A stretch of 62,369 nt of DNA, from positions 1-62,369 of the forward strand of contig CAJUBQ010000020.1 of NCBI GenBank assembly GCA_910584595.1, in the 5' to 3' direction. This DNA is from an uncultured Eubacterium sp. (GTDB lineage: Bacteria; Bacillota; Clostridia; Lachnospirales; Lachnospiraceae). The notes beneath the pieces were generated by a model. That model was not told the DNA's origin. It saw only the letters and a list, made by a program, of their open reading frames with translations, and made no database searches. Every line of letters begins with the position of its first letter. Position 1 is the stretch's first letter. The translations under genes and the position numbers were made by a program. Below are positions 18,247 through 25,992 of the stretch, one piece after another.

Positions 18247-19578
18247 CTATTCTAATAACGCATCATATAAATCCTGTCCGTTAGAGTTTACAATAACTAT
18301 TTTAACTTGTAAAGCCTTTTTCAGCTCCTCAAGCGTCATATCGTCCAAAAAAATTTCCTCACCGCTGCGCAAAAGGCTGCATGGCAGCAGCAAACGGTCT
18401 CCCAAATCCTCATTCTGCAGCTGTTTGAAAAGATCCTGCCCCGTCAAAAGCCCTGACACTGTAATCTGCTCGCCAAAAAAATCATTGCGGATTGCAAATA
18501 CACGAATATCCTTGTGCGGATAACGCTGCATAAACTGCCGCGACAGCTGTTCGATAAACGGCGCAGCCAGTTTTCCGGTTGCAATCGATATTTTTTCTGC
18601 TTTGCCGGCAGCATGCTGCGGACATCCTTTTTGTTCTTCCATACTTAACGCTTCCTGAAATTCCTCCAGCAGCAGCCGCAGCATCCCAACTCCGTTTTCC
18701 AATTGAAGATATCCGTCATACGTCTCTTCCCGCGGCAGCTCCATATCCGCCAGCAAATACCATTCATCCGAAGCATGTACAAAATGAATGCCGAAGCGCT
18801 CCATACACCACCTCTGCCATCTGTGTATCATCTCCAGTACTTCAACAGCCTCCTGCTTCGTAAACAGTTCCAGCGGATAGAGCCCTTCCCTGTATTTTGT
18901 CAATCCTGCCGGGACAACCGACACGCTGCGCATATGAGGGATATATTCTGTCAGCTCGCGAATACTGCGTTCCAGTTCCGCCTTGTCATTGACCCCTTTA
19001 CAGAGCACAATCTGCCCATTCATCTCGATGCCCGCTTCATATAACCGCCGCATTTTTTTTAAAGCTTCTCCTGCAAACCGGTTGCCAAGCATCTTACATC
19101 GCAGCTGTGGATTCATCGCCTGCACAGAAATATTAATCGGCGCTAATTTATAAGTAATCATGCGTTCCATATCCGTATCCCGCATATTTGTAAGCGTAAC
19201 ATAATTGCCCTGTAAAAACGAAAGCCTGGAATCATCATCTTTAAAATACAGCGTTTCCCGCATACCCGGAGGCATCTGATCGATAAAGCAAAAAATACAG
19301 TGATTGGAACAGGAACGGTACTCATCCATCAGGCCATTTTCGAATTCGATGCCAAGATCCTCTTCATATTCTTTTTCAATCTCATATTCCCACTCTTCAC
19401 CGTCCGATTTACGAATGGCTACCGTCACATATTCTTCATTTAACTGGTAATGATAATCAAATACATCTTTTATTTCCGTATCATTCACTGACAGCAGCAC
19501 ATCGCCCGGCTCTATTTCGAGCTCCTGCGCAATACTGCCCGCAAGAATACGGGATATTTTATGTTCTTTTTTTTGCAT
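18247..19578 (-). CDS. DUF512 radical-SAM-like protein with PDZ domain
   Basis: 443-residue protein of the conserved clostridial DUF512 family. An N-terminal PDZ-like domain (about 8-70; ILAGSIAQELEIEPGDVLLSVND) is followed by a Cys cluster, Cys90-x3-Cys94-x2-Cys97 (CSNHCIFC), the pattern of a radical-SAM [4Fe-4S] site, and then the DUF512 region. Its partner and reaction are not established. It is the promoter-proximal gene of the operon continuing with der, as in many Clostridia. The start follows AAGGAAAAAAG. A strong promoter is 30-60 bp upstream. Confidence 0.93.
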   Translation of the reverse strand: MQKKEHKISRILAGSIAQELEIEPGDVLLSVNDTEIKDVFDYHYQLNEEYVTVAIRKSDGEEWEYEIEKEYEEDLGIEFENGLMDEYRSCSNHCIFCFIDQMPPGMRETLYFKDDDSRLSFLQGNYVTLTNMRDTDMERMITYKLAPINISVQAMNPQLRCKMLGNRFAGEALKKMRRLYEAGIEMNGQIVLCKGVNDKAELERSIRELTEYIPHMRSVSVVPAGLTKYREGLYPLELFTKQEAVEVLEMIHRWQRWCMERFGIHFVHASDEWYLLADMELPREETYDGYLQLENGVGMLRLLLEEFQEALSMEEQKGCPQHAAGKAEKISIATGKLAAPFIEQLSRQFMQRYPHKDIRVFAIRNDFFGEQITVSGLLTGQDLFKQLQNEDLGDRLLLPCSLLRSGEEIFLDDMTLEELKKALQVKIVIVNSNGQDLYDALLE

Positions 19579-19606
19579 CGTCTTTTTTCCTTACTAATTT
19601 TCCATA

Positions 19607-19635
19607 AGTATAAATAACATCCGGCAAAAAATCAA
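19607..19635 (-). promoter_or_regulatory. Promoter of the DUF512-der-plsY-gpsA-fol operon
   Basis: TTGATT, 17 bp, TATACT on the minus strand, leaving a 5' leader of about 20-25 bases. It is divergent from the candidate plus-strand promoter at 19661-19689. Confidence 0.65.
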
Positions 19636-19660
19636 GATGTGAATCCCTTATTCTTTTTGT

Positions 19661-19689
19661 CTGTCATGCCGATATAAAAACCGTATCAT
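19661..19689 (+). promoter_or_regulatory. Candidate promoter for the MoxR/VWA genes
   Basis: CTGTCA, 17 bp, TATCAT on the plus strand, about 100 bp before the small ORF at 19791 and 380 bp before the MoxR gene. Moderate match. No terminator was recognised between it and the MoxR gene, apart from the hairpins of the repeat. Confidence 0.4.
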
Positions 19690-19790
19690 ACATCTATATA
19701 ACAATCTACGTCAGAAACTACATCATAATTTATGACAGTTTCTTACAAACTTCAGTCACCCATTCACGCCATTTCGAAAGGAGGATCATC

Positions 19791-19913
19791 ATGACATATT
19801 CTATCATAAAATCAACAACTGCCGCAAGAATAACCAAACACAAACAATATTTCCGGGTAACAAGTTGTAACAGTTCAGATAACCCATTGAACTGTTACGT
19901 ATCCGGCCATTAG
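19791..19913 (+). CDS. Candidate small ORF (40 aa), partly made of repeat DNA
   Basis: An ATG placed 6 bases after AAAGGAGG, one of the best ribosome binding sites in the window, opens a 40-codon frame. The first ~25 residues (MTYSIIKSTTAARITKHKQY...) are basic and unique. The last ~15 codons and the stop come from the 132-bp repeat, so if this was once a longer gene, arrival of the repeat replaced its end. It could instead be a leader peptide for the MoxR operon downstream. No homologue is recognised. Confidence 0.3.
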   Translation: MTYSIIKSTTAARITKHKQYFRVTSCNSSDNPLNCYVSGH

Positions 19914-19998
19914 AAATCGCTTTGCGATGGGCCGGATACCTGGAAACCGCTACATTTTTATACGGTCAGCACAGTAAATGTGCAGACCTACCTGAACT
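19867..19998. repeat. 132-bp structured repeat, copy B (inverted relative to copy A)
   Basis: Perfect reverse complement of 7953-8084, with the same three hairpins. It sits between the divergent promoters of the folate operon and the MoxR gene, while copy A sits beyond the other end of the folate operon. The pair therefore brackets about 11.8 kb in inverted orientation. Confidence 0.9.
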
Positions 19999-20002
19999 GT
20001 TA

Positions 20003-20034
20003 CAACAAGTTCAAATAACCCATAGAACTGCTAC
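20003..20034. repeat. Degenerate copy of the 32-bp GTAACAGTTCA hairpin
   Basis: Directly after copy B, a diverged version of its first hairpin: AGTTC (20008-20012) and GAACT (20025-20029) around AAATAACCCATA. About 25 of 32 positions match the unit at 19867-19898. Confidence 0.65.
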
Positions 20035-20067
20035 ATTTCCGGTACCATATGGAGGATAATTATTTCT

Positions 20068-21141
20068 ATGAATTTACCTGTTACAATTTCTCAGCATGAT
20101 CTTTCTGAACTCTTATTAACGATCGCACCTGTACGGCCTGTCTTTATCTGGGGCGCGCCCGGTATTGGAAAATCCGCACTGGTGGAGCGGTTCGCCAAAG
20201 ACGTCGGTCTTGTGTGCGTCTCTTTGCTTGGAAGCCAGCTGGCTCCTGAGGATATTATCGGCATTCCGCAGATTAAGGGTGATACCTCTGAATTTCTCCC
20301 ACCAAAAATAATTGCCAGAAAAGAACCCTATGTGCTGTTTCTCGACGAATTGAACGCATGCTCGCAGGAAGTGCAAAAAGCATTTTACAGTCTGATTCAC
20401 GAAAAACGAATCGGCGAATACCATCTGCCGCAGGGAAGCATCGTCATTGGGGCGGGCAACCGCGCACAGGACAGCGCCATTGTAAAAACCATGTCGTCTG
20501 CATTAATTAACCGTATGTTTCATGTCCAGCTAAAAGCTGACCCAAAGCAATGGCTGAACTGGGCGTATGAAAACCATCTCCATCCATGGGTGACAGGCTA
20601 TATTACCAACCGGCCGGATCATCTGTTTTGCGAACCTCCCAAAACAGAACAGCCTTATTCTACGCCAAGATCCTGGCACATGCTAAGCGATGCGCTTATA
20701 GAATCCGGCGCCGGAAAAAAAGAGCTGCCGGACGCATATTTAAAAATGTTAACCTATGGGTGTATCTCAGCAAATCATGCAGGGATGTTTCTTGCTTATA
20801 TAAAGCAGCTTAGCAATACACATTTATTATCGGATATTATTAAGGGAGAACGTCGCTGGCCGTCCCGGCCGGAAGAACGAGACGTGCTGTATTTTCTTGC
20901 CCAATCGTTCCGCGGACAGCTCATGCATGAGCTTCCAAAAGATAAACAGCACATGAGTGGTGAATCAAAGTTCTTTGTCCACAGGGCAAAAGCGTTGATA
21001 AAAGACTTATCCACAATCAGTAATGAAATCGCACAATTAATTGTAGCTGCCGACGAAGACGGGACACTTCCAGAATGGTTTCTGATCGAAATCATCCGTG
21101 ATCTCCCAAGGCTTGCCGTTCATAATAAGGCAGGTGCATAA
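20068..21141 (+). CDS. MoxR-type AAA+ ATPase
   Basis: 357-residue AAA+ ATPase. Walker A is GAPGIGKS (29-36), Walker B is YVLFLDELN (88-95), the sensor-1 Asn is in GAGNR (about 131), and an Arg-finger candidate lies in INRMF (149). The MoxR class acts as a chaperone-like ATPase paired with a VWA-domain protein, and the next gene is exactly that, starting 2 bp after this stop. GGAGG lies 13-17 bases before the ATG. The residues after about 200 form the helical lid and a C-terminal region unlike classic MoxR, more like the ATPase paired with DUF2201 proteins. The target of the pair is unknown. Confidence 0.9.
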   Translation: MNLPVTISQHDLSELLLTIAPVRPVFIWGAPGIGKSALVERFAKDVGLVCVSLLGSQLAPEDIIGIPQIKGDTSEFLPPKIIARKEPYVLFLDELNACSQEVQKAFYSLIHEKRIGEYHLPQGSIVIGAGNRAQDSAIVKTMSSALINRMFHVQLKADPKQWLNWAYENHLHPWVTGYITNRPDHLFCEPPKTEQPYSTPRSWHMLSDALIESGAGKKELPDAYLKMLTYGCISANHAGMFLAYIKQLSNTHLLSDIIKGERRWPSRPEERDVLYFLAQSFRGQLMHELPKDKQHMSGESKFFVHRAKALIKDLSTISNEIAQLIVAADEDGTLPEWFLIEIIRDLPRLAVHNKAGA

Positions 21142-21143
21142 TT

Positions 21144-23006
21144 ATGAGCAAAAAACACGCATCCAGGCCAAAAGGAAAAAAGCTCTCTCCATCTGAAGAA
21201 AACTTAAGGCGCGGCATTTATCTATTAAAAAGCTCTCCACTGTTCGGTGGACTGGACGGCGAAATCATACAGCAGAGCAAACAGCGTCTTGGTGCAAAAA
21301 CTCCGGCGATCGTAGACAGCGCAGGTTATATTTATGTCAATGAAGACATCTATCTGTCCGCGGGCCAATGGCTGTATGTCACTGCACATTGTCTGCTGCA
21401 TCTTGCTTTCGGACATTTTGACGCAGCAAATATGCCTTCCTATGAAAAACTGCTGCCGGATGGCACGACAAAACAAGCGGTTTCCTTCCAGCCTTTTTTA
21501 TGGAACGAAGCCTGTGATATTTACATCGATCGTTTTCTTGCGGACTTAAAGACCGGAGAGCCATTGTATGACCTGTCTGCGCATCCTATGCCTGGCAATC
21601 TGAAAACAGAGCTTGAGATCTATGAATACCTGGCAGAAAACCATACAGGCGCCTCCATCCAGTACTTTGGAACCGCAGCGCCAAATCAATGTGATATGTC
21701 CGGCCTTTCCAAACCGCTGACCTACGACACTGCAAACGGAGAACACAACCACTTTGCCGCTTGTTTTGCCCATCACATGGCAGAATGCGTATCCGATGCC
21801 GTGACACAATCCGGCGGACATACAAAGCGAAGCTTCGCAAACACTCCTGCTGCCAAAGCAGCGCGTTGGTTTATCGACCACTACCCGCTGCTTGGCGGAC
21901 TTGCTGCACATTTTCGCCTGATCGAAGACTACCGTCAATGTTATCAGCAGGAAATCCGGGTTGCGGCTATTGATATCTATGAGCAGGAAATCTATATCAA
22001 CCCTGCCTGTAAATATAATCAGAATCAATGGCGTTTTGTACTCGCACATGAATATCTGCATGCTGGCTTAAACCATCACGAACGATGTGCCGGAAGAGAC
22101 GCTTATTTATGGAATATTGCCTGTGATTTTGTCATCAACGGCTGGCTGAATGAAATGCAGATTGGCGAAATGCCAAATGATGGCCTGTTATACGACGAAA
22201 GCTTAAAAGGAATGTCTGCCGAATCGATCTATGACCGAATGTTGTCAGATATCCGCAAATACAAAAAGCTGGAAACGTTCCACGGAAACGGCCACAGAGA
22301 TATCATCGATACGAATACAAAAAGCAAAAACGCTGTCAGTCTGGATGACTTTTGCAGAGAAGCGCTGCTGCAGGGACTTGAATTTCATCAGTCACACAGC
22401 CGCGGATTTCTTCCAGCCGGCTTAGTAGAAGAAATACGTGCTCTGTCCATGCCCGTAATTCCCTGGGATGTACAGCTCGCAGAATGGTTTGACATACATT
22501 TTGCGCCTGTCGAAAAACGCCGCACTTACGCCAGACCAAGCCGCAGACAATCATCCAGCCCCAACATCCCAAGACCGCGTCATGTCACAAATGAACTGCC
22601 CCTGCACAACCGCACATTTGGCGTCATCATCGACACTTCCTGCTCCATGGAATCCAGACAGCTTGGCATGGCGCTCGGCTCCATCGCCAGCTATGCCAGC
22701 GCCAAAGAAGTTACTTATGCAAGAGTTGTTTTCTGTGATGCCGCTGCCTACGATGCAGGCTACTTATCGGTAGATGAAATTGCCGGACGGGTACAGGTAA
22801 AAGGCCGCGGCGGGACAATCCTGCAGCCTGCCGTACATCTGCTCGAAAAAGCTGCGGATTTTCCAAAGGATGGACCAGTTTTGATTATAACGGACGGTTA
22901 TATTGAAAGCAGTCTTAGTGTCAAACATGAACATGCTTATCTGCTGCCAAGTGGGAACCGCTTGCCGTTTGCTTCCAGAAGTCCGGTATTTTATTTTAAA
23001 GAATGA
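21144..23006 (+). CDS. VWA-domain protein with duplicated metallopeptidase-like module (DUF2201-type)
   Basis: 620 residues, partner of the MoxR ATPase. The C-terminus (about 490-590) is a VWA-like domain with the MIDAS motif DTSCS (497-501), the distal Thr in GRGGT and Asp in IITDG. Upstream is a zincin-like module with HEYLH (302-306, HExxH) followed by LWNIACDFVIN. An earlier stretch (about 30-130) repeats the same layout: SPLFGGL, YIYVNEDIY, then HCLLH (82-86), lacking the catalytic Glu, then LWNEACDIYID. The protein is thus an internal tandem duplication with one intact and one degenerate metal site. Expected to be cytoplasmic; no signal peptide. Whether it cleaves protein is unknown. 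Confidence 0.88.
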   Translation: MSKKHASRPKGKKLSPSEENLRRGIYLLKSSPLFGGLDGEIIQQSKQRLGAKTPAIVDSAGYIYVNEDIYLSAGQWLYVTAHCLLHLAFGHFDAANMPSYEKLLPDGTTKQAVSFQPFLWNEACDIYIDRFLADLKTGEPLYDLSAHPMPGNLKTELEIYEYLAENHTGASIQYFGTAAPNQCDMSGLSKPLTYDTANGEHNHFAACFAHHMAECVSDAVTQSGGHTKRSFANTPAAKAARWFIDHYPLLGGLAAHFRLIEDYRQCYQQEIRVAAIDIYEQEIYINPACKYNQNQWRFVLAHEYLHAGLNHHERCAGRDAYLWNIACDFVINGWLNEMQIGEMPNDGLLYDESLKGMSAESIYDRMLSDIRKYKKLETFHGNGHRDIIDTNTKSKNAVSLDDFCREALLQGLEFHQSHSRGFLPAGLVEEIRALSMPVIPWDVQLAEWFDIHFAPVEKRRTYARPSRRQSSSPNIPRPRHVTNELPLHNRTFGVIIDTSCSMESRQLGMALGSIASYASAKEVTYARVVFCDAAAYDAGYLSVDEIAGRVQVKGRGGTILQPAVHLLEKAADFPKDGPVLIITDGYIESSLSVKHEHAYLLPSGNRLPFASRSPVFYFKE

Positions 23007-23096
23007 TAACGATTTAAACGGGCATTAGATGGTGTTACGCATAACATGACCATATCAATGACTCTTTCTCTAAAGATTAGTATTTCTATTCTAATA

Positions 23097-23142
23097 CAAA
23101 AGCGACACTATATAGATTTTCTATAAGAAGATGTCGCTTTTG
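23097..23142 (+). terminator. Bidirectional intrinsic terminator
   Basis: Perfect 11-bp stem CAAAAGCGACA / TGTCGCTTTTG (23097-23107 and 23132-23142) between the VWA gene (+) and the deacylase gene (-), with T-rich flanks on the plus side. Confidence 0.8.
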
Positions 23143-23195
23143 TGTTATTTTCATACGATACTATTTGCATTATTCAGCCTATAAACTGGAAGTTA

Positions 23196-23708
23196 TCAAT
23201 CTGTCTTATCTGCAAACTCTAATAGATGAAGTGTGTTTCCATTCTGGATAATTACTTTTTTCATATCTCCATACTTTAACCAGACAGAAGCTGTTGTATC
23301 GTTTGGATGGACACCGATGATTGTATCGTCTTCCAGTGTTTGGTCCATGATGACTGTAACCGTTTTCTCCAAGTCATTCAAAATACCGAAAGGCGAAACA
23401 CACCCTTGTTCCACTCCCAAATATTTCTCCAGTCGTTCTGCAGAAGCTAATCCAAGTTTCTTTGCTCCAATTTGTTCACCAATCTCTTTAAAATCCGTAT
23501 GCCTTGTTTCTGGAACACAGATAAGAAAATGCTTCTTCCCTTTTTCGTCTTTTAAAAATAAATTTTTGAGGACAACGCCTTCGCGAATAACACCTGCACT
23601 ATCTACATCGTCTATTGTTTGAACAGCTCCATGCGTCTGATAATGGTAGGTGATCCCCTGTTCATTCAGCAAGGATAGTATTTCTTCTTTTGCGTATCTC
23701 CCATGCAT
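23196..23708 (-). CDS. Prolyl-tRNA-deacylase-like editing protein (YbaK/ProX superfamily)
   Basis: 170 residues of the YbaK/ProXp superfamily, free-standing relatives of the prolyl-tRNA synthetase editing domain that hydrolyse mischarged tRNA (for example Ala-tRNAPro). Recognisable blocks are AVQTIDDVDSAGVIREGVVLKNLFLKD, with a conserved Lys, the central KKLGLASAERLEKYLGVEQGCVSPFGI and the C-terminal IGVHPNDTTASV. The ATG follows AAAGGAGATAGAGT. Single gene ending at a shared terminator. A second, different YbaK-family protein is encoded at 55416-55883. Confidence 0.88.
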   Translation of the reverse strand: MHGRYAKEEILSLLNEQGITYHYQTHGAVQTIDDVDSAGVIREGVVLKNLFLKDEKGKKHFLICVPETRHTDFKEIGEQIGAKKLGLASAERLEKYLGVEQGCVSPFGILNDLEKTVTVIMDQTLEDDTIIGVHPNDTTASVWLKYGDMKKVIIQNGNTLHLLEFADKTD

Positions 23709-23880
23709 ACTCTATCTCCTTTACAACTTCCAATTTGTACGCTTTTTCTATAAACTTCCCCTATTTTTCAGGGTTTATCAACTCTCATACCATGAACTGC
23801 TATGTATTTTCCCTTGTTTTTTCCCTTATCAGCCGAAACAATAAAAATCACCACTTTACAACTTTTTAAAAAATAAAATA

Positions 23881-23967
23881 ACGCACAAGGCACTCTCTCA
23901 TGTATAATAAGTTTGCACACAAAACTATACGAAAGAGAGTGACCTTGTACGTCAGACTTATTATACA
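23881..23967. other. Two interleaved inverted repeats (non-coding)
   Basis: Arm A (23881-23898, with CAAGGCACTCTCT) pairs with A' (about 23933-23951), with one 1-base bulge. Arm B (23901-23911, TGTATAATAAG) pairs perfectly with B' (23957-23967). The order is A-B-A'-B', so the stems cross, as in a pseudoknot. A 25-codon frame (23900-23977) runs through it without a ribosome binding site. I see no gene elsewhere in the 407-bp gap 23709-24115, only a terminator near its end. Confidence 0.6.
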
Positions 23968-24080
23968 ACGAAAATAATCTAATTGGTACACGGTACCGTT
24001 ATTTTTATATTTATTTTAAAACTTTTTCCGCACCGACGATTGAAACTTATTTCCACCCATTGTTACGAGAATTTTTATAA

Positions 24081-24109
24081 AGAAAAGAGCAGCGGCAAGT
24101 CCCGCTCTG
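24081..24109 (-). terminator. Intrinsic terminator
   Basis: Stem AGAGC / GCTCT extended by CGG pairs around a short loop, with a T-rich tail on the minus strand, 7 bp after the stop of the 55-aa gene. Confidence 0.65.
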
Positions 24110-24115
24110 TCTCTG

Positions 24116-24283
24116 TTATTCGTCTTTTTTCTGTTCTTCCGTTTCTTCTTTGAATCCTGTCGAATGCTTGCGGATTTCTTTATTCATTTCTCTTACTTCA
24201 TCCATTGTCTGGCACTTGTCCGTTGCTGTTGTAATCAGCCATGCTATGAATTGCATTTGTTTGTCTGTCATAACCTCTACCAT
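24116..24283 (-). CDS. Small hypothetical protein (55 aa)
   Basis: Not recognised. I place the start at 24283 because ACGGAGGAAAGG lies directly upstream; a longer frame from 24322 has no ribosome binding site. The protein reads as an amphipathic helical segment (MTDKQMQFIAWLITTATDKCQ) followed by a charged tail rich in Lys and Glu. This layout is common in small proteins encoded near mobile or phage-derived DNA in Lachnospiraceae. It is a single gene with its own terminator. Confidence 0.6.
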   Translation of the reverse strand: MVEVMTDKQMQFIAWLITTATDKCQTMDEVREMNKEIRKHSTGFKEETEEQKKDE

Positions 24284-24403
24284 ATCCTTTCCTCCGTTCT
24301 TTACCAGATTTACTTGCCTCATCTGATAATATCATTATATTATATGTCCGCTATATTTGTAAACATTGCCGATTGGATGTATACCCGCCACATATTATGA
24401 TTC

Positions 24404-24546
24404 GTTACTATTCACGGCCTGGGGCCGCTCATAGTAACGATTCGGGGCGATATTGAGAGTTTGCTTCGCAAAATCGCCCCTCACTCCTGAATCATGTTCT
24501 TACGGAACGCGCAGCTAGTGCGCGTTCCTGACCCGTGAATAGTAAC
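24404..24546. other. Multi-hairpin structured element (~145 bp)
   Basis: Outer arms GTTACTATTCACGG (24404-24417) and CCGTGAATAGTAAC (24533-24546) enclose two strong hairpins: GGGGCGAT / ATCGCCCC inside GATTC / GAATC (24439-24492), and GGAACGCGC / GCGCGTTCC (24504-24528). A second ATAGTAAC at 24431-24438 can pair with the same left arm, giving two alternative folds. No ORF. It occupies most of the 372-bp gap 24284-24655, downstream of the ABC permease gene. It could be a dispersed repeat, a structured RNA or a miniature mobile element. Confidence 0.8.
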
Positions 24547-24655
24547 TATGATTCTATAATAATGCCTGCGTGTCTTTCTTTCAATTCCGGGCTATTCTGT
24601 GCGCCCTTTAGGCCATTTCCCCCTCATCCGGCATCCACATAGCCAACGAATGCTT

Positions 24656-25957
24656 TTATGCTTTCTTAGCAGCATCCAAAAGCGTACGAATTTTAAATTT
24701 CGTTCCATATAACAGCACGCCGACCCTGTAGATTTTTGCGGAAATCACGCCAATACCGATGGCTGAAATGATTAAAATCACGATGGATGCTGCTATTTCG
24801 TAAAACGACACTGTGCTCATCGCCAGACGTGTAAACATCGCCATCGGAGATGTAAACGGCACATAAGAGCATATTTTCATTAGAACACTGTCTACCGTGC
24901 CATTTGCAAGCGCCATCATAGTAATAAAAAATGCAGCGATAAACAGCATGGTAATTGGCATAACTGCGCTGTTAATATCTTCCAGCTTCGATACTGTGGA
25001 ACCGATGGCGCCGTATAAAAATGCGTAAATTAAAAATCCAAGCACAAAGAATATGAGCATATATACAAGCAGCCAGACCGGCATATCAAAGATCGATGAA
25101 ATCAGCTGATTATCGTTCCAATATTCCTGATTTATACGGAAAAAAAGAAGTCCCGAGCCAAAGACGGCAATCAGCTGTACGAATCCGGCCAGGCAAGACG
25201 CTATGACTTTACCAAACATCATGCTGACAGGTTTTGCGCTTGTAATTAAAAGCTCCATCGCCCGGGAACTTTTTTCCATCGCCACGTTTGTCGCGATCAT
25301 CTGGCCATACAGCAGAATAACCATATACAATGCAAAAATCATAATATAAGTATAAAAGAAATTCTGAACCTGGTCTTTTCCAAGATTGACGATTTCATGC
25401 TCTACCTGAGCAGATAACGCCGCTGACGCATCCTGTGCCGTCATACCCGCACGTACCATTGCACTTACACTATAAACATTCCCCAGTAATTCATCTGCAA
25501 TTGCGGTATTGTTATCCTGCATGGAAAAATCTTTAACATAATAGTCATAAGATGTCAGACCATCCATTACAAATGCGCATTCTGCTTCTTCTGCAAGGAT
25601 TTGTTCCTGTATTTCATCCATGTTTTGTTCTGTCAGCATCACACGATAGTTCGAAAATGCTGCTGTAAAATTTTCCAATATCAGCTGACCGTTTTCCGGT
25701 GTATCGCTATGTATCAGCATAATCGGCGCATCGCTGTCGGATGCTTCAACTGATGATTTCTCAGATTTTCCGCCCCCGTCTATCGTCTGACGGATCCGTG
25801 GAAAAAATGTTACGGCTGCTATGATAACAATTAAAATTACCGTAAAAATGATATTTGCCTTATTCAACAGGCAGCCTTTCAGCTCAAAGTTAAGAATCGT
25901 ACCAAACTGTCTCATACCGGAATCTTTCATTGCTTCCTGTTTCTTGTTTTCTGTCAT
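24656..25957 (-). CDS. ABC-2 type transporter permease (NatB-like)
   Basis: 433-residue permease of the ABC-2/NatB class. One membrane segment near residues 33-52, a large extracytoplasmic region (about 55-215), then five or more segments from residue 216 on. NatAB-type exporters extrude sodium, antibiotics or unknown small molecules. It follows its ATPase gene after 35 bp. The ATG is preceded by AGAAAGGAAA. The pair lies directly downstream of a sigma factor/DUF4179 pair and may be controlled with it. Confidence 0.92.
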   Translation of the reverse strand: MTENKKQEAMKDSGMRQFGTILNFELKGCLLNKANIIFTVILIVIIAAVTFFPRIRQTIDGGGKSEKSSVEASDSDAPIMLIHSDTPENGQLILENFTAAFSNYRVMLTEQNMDEIQEQILAEEAECAFVMDGLTSYDYYVKDFSMQDNNTAIADELLGNVYSVSAMVRAGMTAQDASAALSAQVEHEIVNLGKDQVQNFFYTYIMIFALYMVILLYGQMIATNVAMEKSSRAMELLITSAKPVSMMFGKVIASCLAGFVQLIAVFGSGLLFFRINQEYWNDNQLISSIFDMPVWLLVYMLIFFVLGFLIYAFLYGAIGSTVSKLEDINSAVMPITMLFIAAFFITMMALANGTVDSVLMKICSYVPFTSPMAMFTRLAMSTVSFYEIAASIVILIISAIGIGVISAKIYRVGVLLYGTKFKIRTLLDAAKKA

Positions 25958-25992
25958 TTTATCTGTTTCCTTTCTGATCTTGCATAACCGGA

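Noticed and set aside
19579..19790. Riboswitch at the head of the folate operon
   Set aside because: The operon's leader from its promoter is only about 20-25 bases, too short for an aptamer, and the first gene is not a folate gene.
21546..22061. 171-codon minus-strand frame opposite the VWA gene
   Set aside because: Antisense to the duplicated metallopeptidase-like region, no start site signals.
23768..23968. 66-codon minus-strand frame as a gene
   Set aside because: No ribosome site or recognisable features; it overlaps the crossed inverted repeats.
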